A stretch of 64,000 nucleotides of DNA from Diatrype stigma. Its lineage: Eukaryota > Ascomycota > Sordariomycetes > Xylariales > Diatrypaceae. Shown here piece after piece: positions 21,556 to 33,288 of this stretch (position 1 is its first letter; each line of letters opens with the position of its first letter). The notes beneath the pieces were generated by a model, which made no database searches, had not been told where the DNA came from, and worked only from the letters and a program-made list of their open reading frames with translations. The stretch spans positions 1 to 64,000 of the forward strand of contig JAKJXP020000039.1 of the NCBI GenBank assembly GCA_022225965.2, in the 5' to 3' direction. Made by a program: the position numbers and the translations under genes.

Positions 21556-24500
21556 TAAAAAATGGGTGGGTTAAATGTAATAAGAGGATTAGGGATAACT
21601 TTAAATTCGAGTGGCTTTTTGGGGGGTCTGCCCGTAAAGGGGTGATTGATTTTACAAAGTAATTCGCCGATGTTGTTTCGTTCGCCTGGGTTACCTTTAT
21701 GGGCCTTGATGAATACGGTGCCAGATTTTCTTACTCGGGATGACTTCCTTATCATCACTATACATGGCTATGACTACCTTCGGAGAGCTTACTGCGCTCA
21801 GTAACCCGCCGCCCGGGCATTGTTCGATCTTAAGGAAGTTGTTAGTGTGGAGACATCGATGAGTCGAGTTACGGGTTTGTTGAATGGGATTTTGTAATAT
21901 GGGATAATTATTAGTTAGTGGCTAGTGGCATTCAATACTATGGTAGACGTTACGCGAATGTTAGGAGAAAGCGACATATCTGAGCCTCGGTTCCCTGCAC
22001 ACAGCAAATTCCCAAAGTATCTTCGGGGAGGGGGGGGGGGGTGGGAGATGGCCTACAAGTTACTGATGAATATTTCGAGTGGCTAAATTGACAACACAAC
22101 ACCAAGCCATGTATCGCATTGTGTACCATTATGTGCCAGCGTCGGTTCATGTATTGAAGATCGTGCTACAATCATGGCCAGCATACGTACCCATCTATGT
22201 CTGGTTTCGTGAGGAACCACCATCCCGATAGATTTTACCAGTTAGGATATATGTGCGTGACGTGACGTCAGGGGATAAACCGCATGTCCCCTCTAAATAA
22301 ACGACATCATCAACTGATTCCTACTTTTACTTCACAGACTGAAGATAGCATCAGTAGGTAAAGGGAGCTTCATCGTCAGGCTCTAGCGATACACGGACGA
22401 GCAATAAGCACCTGTTGATGTACTTAAATCACAGAGACGTCTAGTAGTGTTACGCTTAAAATGGATGACCGAGAATCTCCTGTCCATTCTCTGTACTGGG
22501 GTCTGAGTATTGGCCCGCTGGGTTCCTGTTGAATCACCTTCGAAACAGAAGGAACCGGCAAGACAAGCTATAATCGTACACACTTTAGTATATACACCCC
22601 TTATTGCAGACTAGACCAAAATTGACTTGCCCAACCCAGCTCAACGCAACGTGTGCATTGCAGCAGAGTTCGACTGGAACGTGATAAGCCCCAAGGATCT
22701 TGATGCCGTCGTCAACATCATGATGAAAAGAGACATAAAAAAATATCCGAATGAGAACCAGTTCGAGTTGGAAATCACGCCCACCAAACGCCGCATCCCA
22801 CAGCTAAACCGCAAGACATATGACCTGCGAATCAACGAGGCACTTCTCACAGGAGCTGCTTTCCTTCTCAAGCGCTATTGCGCCAGGCTAGAGAAGGGAA
22901 TTTATTACAACCCTAGAGACCAACTATCTTCAGCCGCACCTCCACCCAGTTACGTGATTCGGGCTACGGCCTGTCTTCGACCAGTCACCGTACCCTCCGT
23001 GGCACGAATGGAAGAACCCGGATAGCGTACTAGATGCGACGAAATTTTGAGAATTTCGAGACTTCTGTGGAAAGCCATGACCATTTACTGATAATACGTA
23101 ATTAACCACCTGGTAGCTTGTGGGGATGGAGGCACATGTTCAATCGGTTATTCAAAGGCGGGAATAAGGAAATGAACCCCCACAAACCCGAGCCTGGTCC
23201 CACCGGCTAGTAAGAGTTGTGGGCACACGCTTTCAGCCCCCAATGCGGATCTACAACAGGGATCATCGACGAGACAGCACCGCTGCCAGTAGGGTTGACC
23301 CTGCATCGGTCATAGAATAGTCCGCATAGGGACGAGTATATGTAGCTACCGATAGCCTACCTACAGAGATAAGCGAGCGGCGCAGACGACGGGTAGGAAA
23401 GTAATAAGCGAGCGGCGTAGACAGCATATCATACAAGTGGGAAGCAATATATAACTGACATAACTAGCAAGTTTTTTCATGGCTGTCCTGGTGAATCAAG
23501 GTTGACACAGGGATCATGTCACACCCTAGACGGGCGCCACGAGGAGCCATTTATGCGAACGGCAGATGCTATGGTATAGGCAGGGATGGTGACATCATGA
23601 AGATGAGATATCGAACATCGAACATCTGCTGAGATAACCTCCGTGAACTTCAGTTCTTGGAGTCTGTTAAGTTTCTCGCTTAAATGGTGAGACCATCCGA
23701 CCGTTACTAATGCAATACGATCATGTCCAAGCCAACCCGAGTAGTTGAACAGATCCAAGGCCGAACATTGCCTTAGTAGATCTCAGCTCGAGCAGCTGAA
23801 TATTAGCTCCGACCATCGCATAGTATGACCTATATCGGACGATACTTACTATCTTGGTCAACGAGCTTGTATAACAAGTATGTGTAGAGGTCGAAAAATC
23901 TGCCGGAGAATTAAGCGGATAAGGCCGGAATTAAGCATTGGATGGCAACTCGGCTTCTGCGTCCCCATAATTGTGGAATCTACGCGGATCTACTCGAGAC
24001 TTATGACAGACGGCGTCCCCCTAAAACAAGCTTGACATACTGTCAGGCAGTCCAGGTCGGATCCCCTTGCATGGAAGTTCCACACTTGATTGGGGCTATT
24101 CGTATACAGCTATGCACCTTACATTAGGTTTTGATGTCGAAGTGGGCGCCGCGGCGAGGAGTGTTCGCCCCGAGATTTAAAACAGCGGACTGCGGAGTTC
24201 ACCACAGACGGGCGACTGAGCCGGTCAGAACAATGGCGAGAGCCATGATCTGTTTCTCCAGAATTCCAGCCAGCTAGTAGTATCGCCCCCAAAGGGGGTC
24301 AGTTTCCCCCATCTCGGATGGCATAATCTGACTAAAAGGGGGTTATAAGCAGGCATGTCACGTCCGGGCAAACGTAATTTATTCACTGACAGCTCCCCTT
24401 CTTCCTTTCACCCGGAAAGACTAGGGACAACCGCCCCCTTCAGTCAGTGATAATCTGGGGCAGACCGAGGACTGTTCTTTCGACTTGAACCACTTTCATC

Positions 24501-24569
24501 TCACCACCGCCTTATCAGATCAACCGGCTCCGACCAACAAAGTCAGGAACTTTCCGTCGAGTCTTCAAG
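21556..24569. other. Ordinary-composition spacer, no convincing gene
   Basis: The longest open frame is 22,627-23,025 on the plus strand (132 codons, with FELEITPTKRRIPQLNRKTYDLRINEALL). I cannot place it in a family or extend it with plausible exons. A run of ten or more G lies at 22,027-22,040. The 200 bp before 24,570 include a pyrimidine-rich stretch and probably form the promoter and leader of the membrane protein gene. Confidence 0.5.
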
Positions 24570-26427
24570 ATGGTGCTGTACGCTGACCACGCGCCTAACC
24601 TGGCGGCTGCCGTCATCACGATATGCATATTCGCCTATATCTCCTTCGGGCTGCGAGTATACACGAGGATAAAATACTCCTTGTGGGGCTCTGAGGACTG
24701 GACTATGACCGCGGCGATAGTATGTGCAAAGAAGCTCAATGTCACTTATGCTAACGGATTGATTACTAACATATCTGCAGCCTTTCTTCACAGTCTTGTC
24801 TATAGCATGCATTGCTTGTGCCTTTGTTAGTCAGCCAGCACAATCGTCCAATTCTGAAGAGTTGGACACGCCACATATGAACTCTCGGCTGACCTGTTCG
24901 ATGATAGACTGGCGTTGGAGCCACAAACGCAACATTGGCCCTCCCTGGTAACGAGGAGTACCAGATGAAAGGATTATTTGTATGTGGGGATGTTATGGCT
25001 CGACCCAATATCACGCAGCTGACCGTTACCAGTGGTTCTTCCTCTTCGAAGTGTTCTATTGCATCAACATTATCCCAGTCAAGATCTCCATCTCTTTGAT
25101 GCTTCTGCGAATCGCGCAGGTATGTCCTATGCGCACTCTCCACCAAGTTGCTGTTTAGCCTCGATCAATATCTAAGATGAGTCTCTGATATTTATACTTC
25201 ATAGAACAACAAATGGTTACGCAATACACAATATGTTATTATGGCAATGTTCACGGTGATGGTAAGTACTTATCCTCAAGGAGAAGTTGGAAGTGGTTCA
25301 CACCGGTCTTCGACTCAGGGGAAATCCAACTCCACTGTCCACGTTTCTAGTTTTCCCGACTGTTATGCTAATACAATGCAATAGAACTTGACAGCAGGTC
25401 TCTATATCATCTTCCGTGAGTCAACCACAACTCTACTTTAGCAGGCCTTGCTTGTTGCTCTTCACCCCCTTTTACCAAAACAACATCGGCAGAACATAGT
25501 ATCGAATATTTTGATGGATTAGGCCTAACAGTTGACACAGAATGCGACCCCGTATCCGCCGCCTGGGACACGAGCTCACTCGCGAACGGTGGCAAATGCA
25601 ACGACCCTGTCATTCTCGCAGACGTCTACTATGCCACGACCGCCGTGAACATCTTCACCGACTGGGTCACCGCTTTTATGCCCGTACCGCTGCTTTGGAA
25701 CATACAGATGAACGTCAACTCGAAGGCTTCGGTGGCCTTCATTCTAGGCCTAGGTTAGCAGACACTGAACCCACCAATCGGCGGGCTAAGCTGACCAAAG
25801 ACAGGATTCTTTGCCTCTCTGAGCGCGTGCGTCAGATTGAAGTGTAAGTCCACTCCATGTGTTGGTGTCACACCTGGTTGCTAATATATTATACTATAGA
25901 CACGGTTGGGTTGACCAGCGCCGACAATTATCTATATTCCATTAGTGATATTGTGATTTGGGGGTAAGTCTTCGTAACCCCTGGCCTGCCCCTGAATACC
26001 ACCCAAGCGGCTGGAAAATGAAAACACCATCAAGTTCTCGAGCTGACGAGAGAACACCAGATATGCGGAAAACGGACTAGGTCTACTTGTCGGCTGCATT
26101 TCCACCCTCAGGCCGCTGTTTCGGAAGGTTTTCCGACTGGGTGGAGGCAGCAGCTACCCTACGCCGAGCGCATTTCCCAAGGAGGGATCCCGCTATGCCT
26201 TCCCCGGGGGCAACTCCCGTCGCGCTTATACCGAGTTCGGGCCGTCCTACGAGCTGGACTCACCCAAGGACTACGATAAGGATACTATGGCAAACTCGAC
26301 GCGGATCCGTGGCGGAGACGATGGGAACTCCTCGGATAGCGAAAGCCAGAAGCAAATCCTGCAGGCCGCCAAAGACCCGGCGGGGATTTACGTCAGCAGA
26401 GAGGTTCATATCAGCGGCCAGCACTAG
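24570..26427 (+). CDS. Fungal rhodopsin-like integral membrane protein (SAT4/PTH11-related)
   Basis: It is a ten-exon gene encoding 374 aa. Exons: 24,570-24,719, 24,781-24,825, 24,908-24,979, 25,033-25,119, 25,205-25,261, 25,385-25,415, 25,541-25,753, 25,805-25,843, 25,900-25,963, 26,061-26,427. All junctions are GT-AG and the total is 1,125 nt. The protein has about seven membrane segments, starting AAAVITICIFAYISFGLRVY followed by the family signature WGSEDWTM. Later come WFFLFEVFYCINIIPVKISI, CDPVSAAWD, ATTAVNIFTDWVTAFMPVPL, ISDIVIWGYAENGLGLLVGC and RPLFRK. These match the fungal rhodopsin-domain membrane family around SAT4/Pth11-like proteins. The Ser/Asp-rich tail is cytosolic by inference. 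There is no CFEM domain. The family's function is mostly unknown, with surface sensing as one proposal. The frame is fully intact although its surroundings are transposon-rich and gene-poor. Confidence 0.88.
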
Positions 26428-27128
26428 GCCTTGGTATGGCCTGCTTCGATGGTGAGAAGTCATTAGTCGGGAAAATGACGCATGGGCTGCGAAGGAAGGC
26501 GGATTGGCCTAGCGAGCGATAATCTGGGTGTTGGCTTAGAAAAGAAGCAAGTTGGTTCTTGCAATTTGTGGTTGTTACTGGTGGTTATAATGGGAAATAT
26601 ACATGTCGGAGCCTTGTTCATGTAACCTGTTTTTAATTGGTGTCTGTTATATCTAGTATGTTAACATGCACTTCTTGATATCTTCTTTTATAGAAGCCGC
26701 ATAGATGCCTATTTATAAGTGGCACTTGATGTATTGGATAAATTTTATAATTCGTAAAAGGATCATTATCCGGGTATATAATCTTCACTTGTATTTAGCA
26801 GCAAGCCCAGCCAGGTTTACAATGATTAGGTGCATGGCTGGCCCTTACTAAGAAGTTAAGCGCGATGCCGACGAAGCTGATACCGTATATATTTGCGTAT
26901 TTCTCAGCTGGGCAGTAGCTAGCATCAGGTTCGCTATCTTACGTATCTGAGCTACTTTCTTAATATATAACGTAAAGAGTTGCGGCTAGTTATACCAACC
27001 AATTTTGAATATTTGAATCGTGACCCAGAATGCATTCGGAGATACGAAAAAAAGGGGGTTTATACTGTATGTGTACATATGAATAGGTGTACGAAATACA
27101 AAAAATAACTGCTTTAGGTAGTTACAGT
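26428..27128. other. Spacer between membrane protein gene and tRNA
   Basis: This should hold the 3' UTR of the membrane protein gene (AT-rich stretch from 26,560). I see no open frame of interest. Confidence 0.5.
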
Positions 27129-27228
27129 TGCCCATTACTGGAGTCGAACCAGTCGCCTCCTCATAGGAGGTTGGAATGTTTGATGTTCCTTTTACTAGTG
27201 AGGCGCTCTACCGCTGAGCCAAACGGGC
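27129..27228 (-). tRNA. tRNA-Thr (anticodon AGT) with 28-nt intron
   Basis: The minus strand folds as a full tRNA. The acceptor stem is GCCCGTT paired with AATGGGC, with discriminator A at 27,129. The D arm contains TGGCTCAGCGGTAGAGC. The anticodon stem is CCTCA/TGAGG with loop CTAGTAA. The T arm is ACTGG-TTCGACT-CCAGT. An intron of 28 nt (27,165-27,192) sits one base after the anticodon, the canonical position in eukaryotic nuclear tRNAs. Anticodon AGT (27,194-27,196 complement) reads threonine codons after A-to-I editing. The internal A box and B box (GGTTCGACTCC) are intact, so it should be transcribed by RNA polymerase III. Confidence 0.93.
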
Positions 27229-30200
27229 TGTAATTTGATGAATTGCAATCGGCTTATAGGTCTTCTTATTTATTCGTCCGGGCTGTTTGAGCTTGAGCTG
27301 GCCGCATTGTGTCTTAGCTCTAATCCACTCAGCGCGTTAAGCTGCAGCCAGGGTTTGAATGCGTTGGAAGAAACTTTAGTGGCTCGTGCTTAGGACTATC
27401 GGCCCTATCCAAGTTACTCCTGAGTCCGGGTCCCGGCCCCCCTTGACTGGCACAACTGCCGTTCGCACTGACGACACGGCTAATTTTTTCTTCACAGGAA
27501 CGCGTCATCTTCGACCAAGTTCCTAATGATGCTCTCTATCTTAGTACTTCTCGAATGTACATCACCCGTCCTCGGCGATAATTGTGTGTCTGCCCATTCA
27601 CTAGCATATTAAACTACGTAGTAGCTGGCGATGAACTCCCTCCGGCCGGGTTGGAGTCTGGACGTCCGGCGCGTTGACTTAGTCCCCATGGGGCTAGGTA
27701 ATGTCAGAAGTGCTTACGGCCTATAAAAGACCGGTTTCACACACATATATCTTCGATACTTCCATTGTGGATATTGCTACTACGCATCGCGATCTAGTGG
27801 GAGCACTCCATGGGCATACCCCGGCAGCCCGGGCACGGCTTCGACAATGGACCCTTCTTCGGTAGATGATTCTTCCCTTTCAGTACGTATTCGCCATCCC
27901 TATTTTAGCGCCTTGGTCTCGGCACAAGCATACTATTCTGGTTCGAGGTCTAGATAGTCGTTGCGCACCATCAAGGTGCGTGCTTTGGCTTGTATGCTTC
28001 TAATCTCTCCATCCGATTCCGCGTTGAGCGGCGCTAATTCCGCTCGTTCCTGAGTTCGTGAACCATGCACGATCAGACCTTATCACCATAAAGACATTAG
28101 TAAAGCACTTAATACAGCTATCGTAGGGAAATATACTTCCTACACCTAGGACATCAGAGTGGGCAAGGAATTATACAATGGAGAAACGTAGCTCCACTAC
28201 ACATAGCTCCGATATGTTCAGGAATGCGGGTGAACAGGAGGTCAATAAATGTTCAGCAATGGGTATCGTCTAATCGGAGCATTAATTATGGTTAACCATC
28301 GTCACTAGTGTTGGCGTGTCTACGCAGTCAAGAATGCATTCCGTTTTGAACCAATGGGCTCGCTGGTTGGTTAGTTGTGATATTACGTTATAAATGGTGA
28401 AACTAAGAGGACTAGTCACTAATCAACTGTCAAGTCGCGTATGCCCTACACTTGTAGCGTAGCAAGGGGGGCTCAGCTCTGTAAACCTTGGCTCTATCTT
28501 CTCGTGCACTGTTTCATGCTAGTTTCGTGTATATTGGTTACTTGATATTAGCCATGCCATCACCGGTAGCTGTTATGGTCTGCTCCACCCCCAGAGCGGA
28601 ATCACGACATAATGATATCTCTAACCGGGCTGCTATATAAAGGGGAGGATCAGAATCTAGAACGATTTAGGCATCTATTAAACTACCTACCGCATGGTTC
28701 TCAGGGCTCGATACCAGTGGGCCTCATCATGGAGGAGGCTTGTACTACTGAAATAAAGTAGAGTAATGGAGCATGCCGATACTGCCGATATTTCAGTAAT
28801 TAGTAAGGCGGGCAGCGTAGAATTGTTTTGATATGGAATAGCTTACACTACAAATGCAGTTGTGTTGTATTGAAATGCATGTCCTACGAGCATATGCCAC
28901 CTAGGAACTAGGGGGATCTGTTGGAGTTTTATACCAAGAAAAAGGGGTCAAATCCTTCCTGATCGGAACCATCCCGGTAGGGTGCTGAACTCTGCTCGGT
29001 TGCACCGCCCAGAATCAACGGTACCACGCGTCCCTAACTAGTAATTTGGTCAGGATGGCTTATAAAAAGGTGTCTTGTCCTTCTAATTATAATAGGGCGT
29101 AGGTAAGGGCGTAGGTAAGGGTAGGGTAGGTGCCTTGTCGCGGACAGAGGTAGGTTGATAAATACTGGTAGCAGCCGGTGGGATACATCGCTTCTTCGAT
29201 ATGCAATATACTCGCTCGTGATGTAGATTGAAGGCATCCTTTCAAGCGTCTCAAACATTGTAGCATGGTTTACTGTCCCAAGCTCGGCCACATTTAGAAC
29301 GAAGCTAGATATTGCGCAGAAAGAACTCCAGTGAGCCAACAACGCCGGGATTCTGCTGTGGCGCGTATACAGAATCTCCATGGCACCACCTACGTTTCCC
29401 ATACCCGTGAGCGAGAACATCAACTTTGACGAGACCTTGGGTCTTTGGTGAATATTCTCGACGTGGTGTGGGCAACTAAGTAGTCTACTACGACATCGCC
29501 TTGCAGCCTGCCACGACCGAGACTCCTAAAACCGGCCCAAATGGCCGTCAATGGGAGGTGACGATGATGTAGAATGAACCAAAGGACTTTCAAACTTAAC
29601 TTCGATGGTTTTTCCTTTGTGTCCTTAAGGGGGGGGGGGGCAAGAGGGTTGTCACCTACCTATTGTCACTATATAGATGTTAAGGTATAAAGTATAGAGG
29701 GATAGCTAAGTCACAGCAGAAACTAGCATATAGCATATTACCGGTTGATCTCACCTGTTTATTACCCCAATGACTGCCTAACACTATGATTGTTGAGAAT
29801 TTATATTGCTAGTATCGAATCTTGACTTCTATGCTGCTGTTCAGTTCAGGTACCCTGATGTAGTGATAGCGGAGTTCTCTTATCGGGAGTCAGCTGAACG
29901 CTCCCCTGGGGTAACCATGCGCATTCTCGATGTTTGCCAATGCCACTGTAAAATAACAGACCAAAGAAATCCACCACTATGGAGTCTATACAGTCTACAC
30001 CGTTCTATGTCTTTAACACCCGAATAAACAATGGCATGTAAGAATAGGTCATAGGCATTGCCATCGCATACCTAGTAACTACTAGATATCCACGCCGGCC
30101 TTTATATAGTAGCTAAGGTCTATCTCGTTCAATACTCGGTGCTTTAGTCCGGTCTCGCAGAGAGAAGGTGAATGCTTCCCTAGATCTATCACCACGCCAT

Positions 30201-30578
30201 TTCCTAGTAACCCAACTTTTATCGGCTGTTGATATACGAACCTGGAAACATCTTGGAATAATGCATCACATGTTTGAAGATACCTGTGAGTTGCGGGAGG
30301 CTGGGCTTCCTCCTTGTATTGTCCATGAAGGGCAGACTGTAAAAATATGTTGGCTTCTATTTTCTGAGAACCCGCCCTTTGGTCCGCCTCTTATATCACC
30401 TTGTTCTACCCGAGAAAGAAACGTAACGTCCTTCATGGAAGGCTCGAGGTGATAATGTAGCAGTTCATAGCTTTGTGTCAAGATGCCGTATGTTGGACGC
30501 CAATTAGCTGGAAAGTTGTGTAGCTAACACCATATTTTCCCTCACAAATTTAGTCTTGAAGCGCAATAAATCCTCAAA
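27229..30578. other. Gene-poor spacer
   Basis: No frame has family resemblance or supporting exon structure. The longest is 29,034-29,423 on the minus strand (129 codons, ending in an RPYLRP repeat from a short tandem GTAGGTAAGGGC sequence). A run of ten G is at 29,631-29,640. The last few hundred bases probably hold the 3' UTR of the dehydrogenase gene. Confidence 0.5.
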
Positions 30579-31649
30579 CTACGATGCAATATCCGTACTC
30601 TTCGCGACCTCCTCCCAATCATCGCAGATTTTCAGGGTGTTCTCGCACTTCGCCCGGACCCTCGACCAGCCGTCGCTGCCGAGCGGCACCCGCAGCGGGA
30701 TCTGCTTCCCGGCCGCCACGCCGGTGCCCTTGACCAGGTCGATCATGACGGACACGGCCTTGTCGGGGTCGCCCGGCGCCGTGGCCCCCAGCGTGGACTC
30801 GACCTGGCGAACGGCCGCGTTGAACTCGGCGTAGTCGGCCACGCGCGCGGGCACGTGGTTGATGTTGTTGAACGCCCGCGTGCGGTAGTACCCCGGCTCG
30901 ACCATCAGCACTTTGATCCCTGGGGCGAATAGGGCCAGTTCCTGGGCGAGACATTCAACGGCACCTGAAGCAACACAACAAGGGGAAAGAAGGCACTGTC
31001 AGTCATTTCCGCTTTCTCGGTAATACATAGAAGCAATATGTCGTGGGGATAGACAATGTGCTCGCAACGTACCTTCAAGGGCGAATTTGCTCGCACAGTA
31101 ACCAGCCGCACCGGGGTCAGCATGCCACGCCGCCTGTGAACTCATGTAGAACAGCGTGCCTTTGCCCTTGGCACGGAGCTTGGGGAGCAGGGCTCGAGTG
31201 ATGTTCAGGGGGCCATGGAAGTTGGTCTTGAATGTCACTTCCAGTTCCTCTTGACTAAGTCATGTCATGTTAGTAAGTACAGCACTCTATCAACTAGCCA
31301 GCGAATAGAGCACGGATAAAGAGTAGTCCCACCAAAAGAACATCAACACTCACGTCAATTCTTCGATTGCACCGCTTAGAATGTACCCAGCGTTGTTAAC
31401 AACTACGTCGATACCGTCTGGATACAGAGCCCACGCCTCGGCCATTTTGGCATCGATCTCCTGCGGCGGTGCCGAGACGTCAAGATCTAGGATATTGGCG
31501 CCGGTTTCCTTGAGATGAGCGAGCTTTGTCTGTGCATTGCGGCCCGTTGCAATGACGTTGTCGCCCAGTGCACGAAGCTTGCGCACAAATAGCTCCCCAA
31601 AGCCGCTAGAGCAGCCGGTTATCAGCCAAGTCTGGGGAGATTGGGCCAT
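30579..31649 (-). CDS. Short-chain dehydrogenase/reductase
   Basis: Three exons (31,649-31,354, 31,254-31,073, 30,964-30,579) are joined at GT-AG sites to give 864 nt, 287 aa. The classical SDR layout is visible: an NAD(P)-binding TGCSSGFGE motif at residues 13-21, DLDVS and NNAGY in the middle, the catalytic Ser region YMSSQAAW, and the catalytic YCASK (YxxxK). The C-terminal half (VEPGYYRTRAF) is typical of fungal SDRs of unknown substrate. An upstream in-frame ATG at 31,712 exists. I chose 31,649 because MAQSPQTWLITG starts where relatives start. The substrate cannot be predicted, and there are no biosynthetic partner genes nearby, so a cluster role is not supported. All catalytic residues are present. 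Confidence 0.93.
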
Positions 31650-33288
31650 TGTCAACTGAATGGTTGGTTTGATTGCTTCTTGAGTTGTGCTTTGCTGAAA
31701 AGGCCGGTCCAAACATGGCCAGTATGATGTCTCTTGAATAGACTCGGACAGGCTGAATAGATGTTGTTACTGGTGTCTCAAAAAGAGTCCGCTCAAGTAG
31801 GACATGTAAAGAGGTCGATAGGAAAAGTAGGTCAAGTCTTGTCTAATAGAGCTCAAAAATATATGAGAAACTGAGTGCCTTTCCATCTGCGCCCCTATTC
31901 TACATGCGCTAATGCAGTCATCAACGATTTGCGCAGTGGGGTAATGCATCGTCGAGTGGCTGAAGGATTTCTATATACCCACATGTGCAGGATCACGAGA
32001 ATAGGTATACGTATATATATTGCCCTATAACGCGCATCCCTTGTTTGCAGATCCCATATATATTGTTCATCAAGTAGTCAGACTCGGCCTCTGTCTTAAC
32101 CCCTTGCCAAGTGGATTAGCACTGGCTATATGTCCTTGGCCCTTTCCTTGAAGTATAATATATATGTCCCATTACATGAATCTCATCTAGAAAGGAAGGG
32201 GAAAGATCAGTGTATGTGGCCCTATTATTGTTATGCCTCCGTGTATTGCGTTATTGGAATACAGGTTCAACTATTTGAATAAGTACAGTTCTATTGACAC
32301 ATGAACAAGCATGGAACAGCAACCACTATCGTGAAGACTTGTTGAGCAAGATCGGCTCGTTCGCCGAAATTCGGAACCTGAATCTCTACACTACGGTTAC
32401 AGCATAAGGCGATACCCCAGGTGAAATAGTGGATGGTATAATGGCTTAGAAAGTCTGGTTTTATTTCCTTATCAAGGGTAACTATGCTACCAGATAATTA
32501 GGACTCGATATTACGACTAGATATTTCTGCTTACTATCGTAAGAGGGGAACAACATATCGTATAACTGATTATGTTATGAACAGGGTATCACTATAAAGT
32601 GACATTATCTATTGTACCATATGTGCCGTGGTCGTTTTTTAGACGAACATACCACACTCAACGATCTCGAGACCTGGACTGGTACTATGCACATTTCGCC
32701 GCATGGTTCATCTCCCGCAATTTCATGTTGTCACCTCATGATAGGCTAAGAAATAGCTGGAGTATTTTAGTATCCTATGATACTATGTACGCTTATTTCA
32801 AGAAAACATCAAGAACTCGCAAAGAATCGCCTTTATCAGGACCTCCATATAAACAGCCGCCTTGTTAACTGATATACAGCATCAACCCTCCAGCTATCCG
32901 CTAGCACAGCTCGGATCATTCTCGAGGTTGACATGATTCCTCTCTGAAAAGCAAAGAATCACCTCTCGAAGGCTCGCAATCTTGTTGCCAATGGATTCCT
33001 TAGCGTCGAAGGATTTGCGACCTGTTGTCTTTCATGATACATAATCTCCCTGCTCACCTCCATATAAAACGCTCCCAGTGGCAGCACTCGCTACCCCTTC
33101 CATCCTAGCTGCCCGAAAGTCATGCCCCCCTGGTCTGGTAAGGGTCTATCGAGGCGGAATATATCTTGCTAGAAGCAAGGCCGTAGAGGGAAGACGAGAC
33201 CCAAGAGTTGGTTATCAGATCTTGTGTAAGCGGCTTGATCCGTAGGAGACTCTCATAACAAGGGGATTCGTTGTATAACCACGGGGTA
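31650..33288. other. Intergenic region between SDR gene and yju2
   Basis: It holds the SDR promoter (adjacent to 31,650) and the 3' side of yju2. Open frames such as 32,599-32,868 are short and show no domain. Nothing else is recognised. Confidence 0.5.

Noticed and set aside
22627..23025. 132-codon plus-strand frame as a gene
   Set aside because: No family resemblance, no extending exons, and a good overlapping antisense frame.
29034..29423. 129-codon minus-strand frame as a gene
   Set aside because: No recognisable domain; its C-terminus is a low-complexity product of a short tandem repeat.
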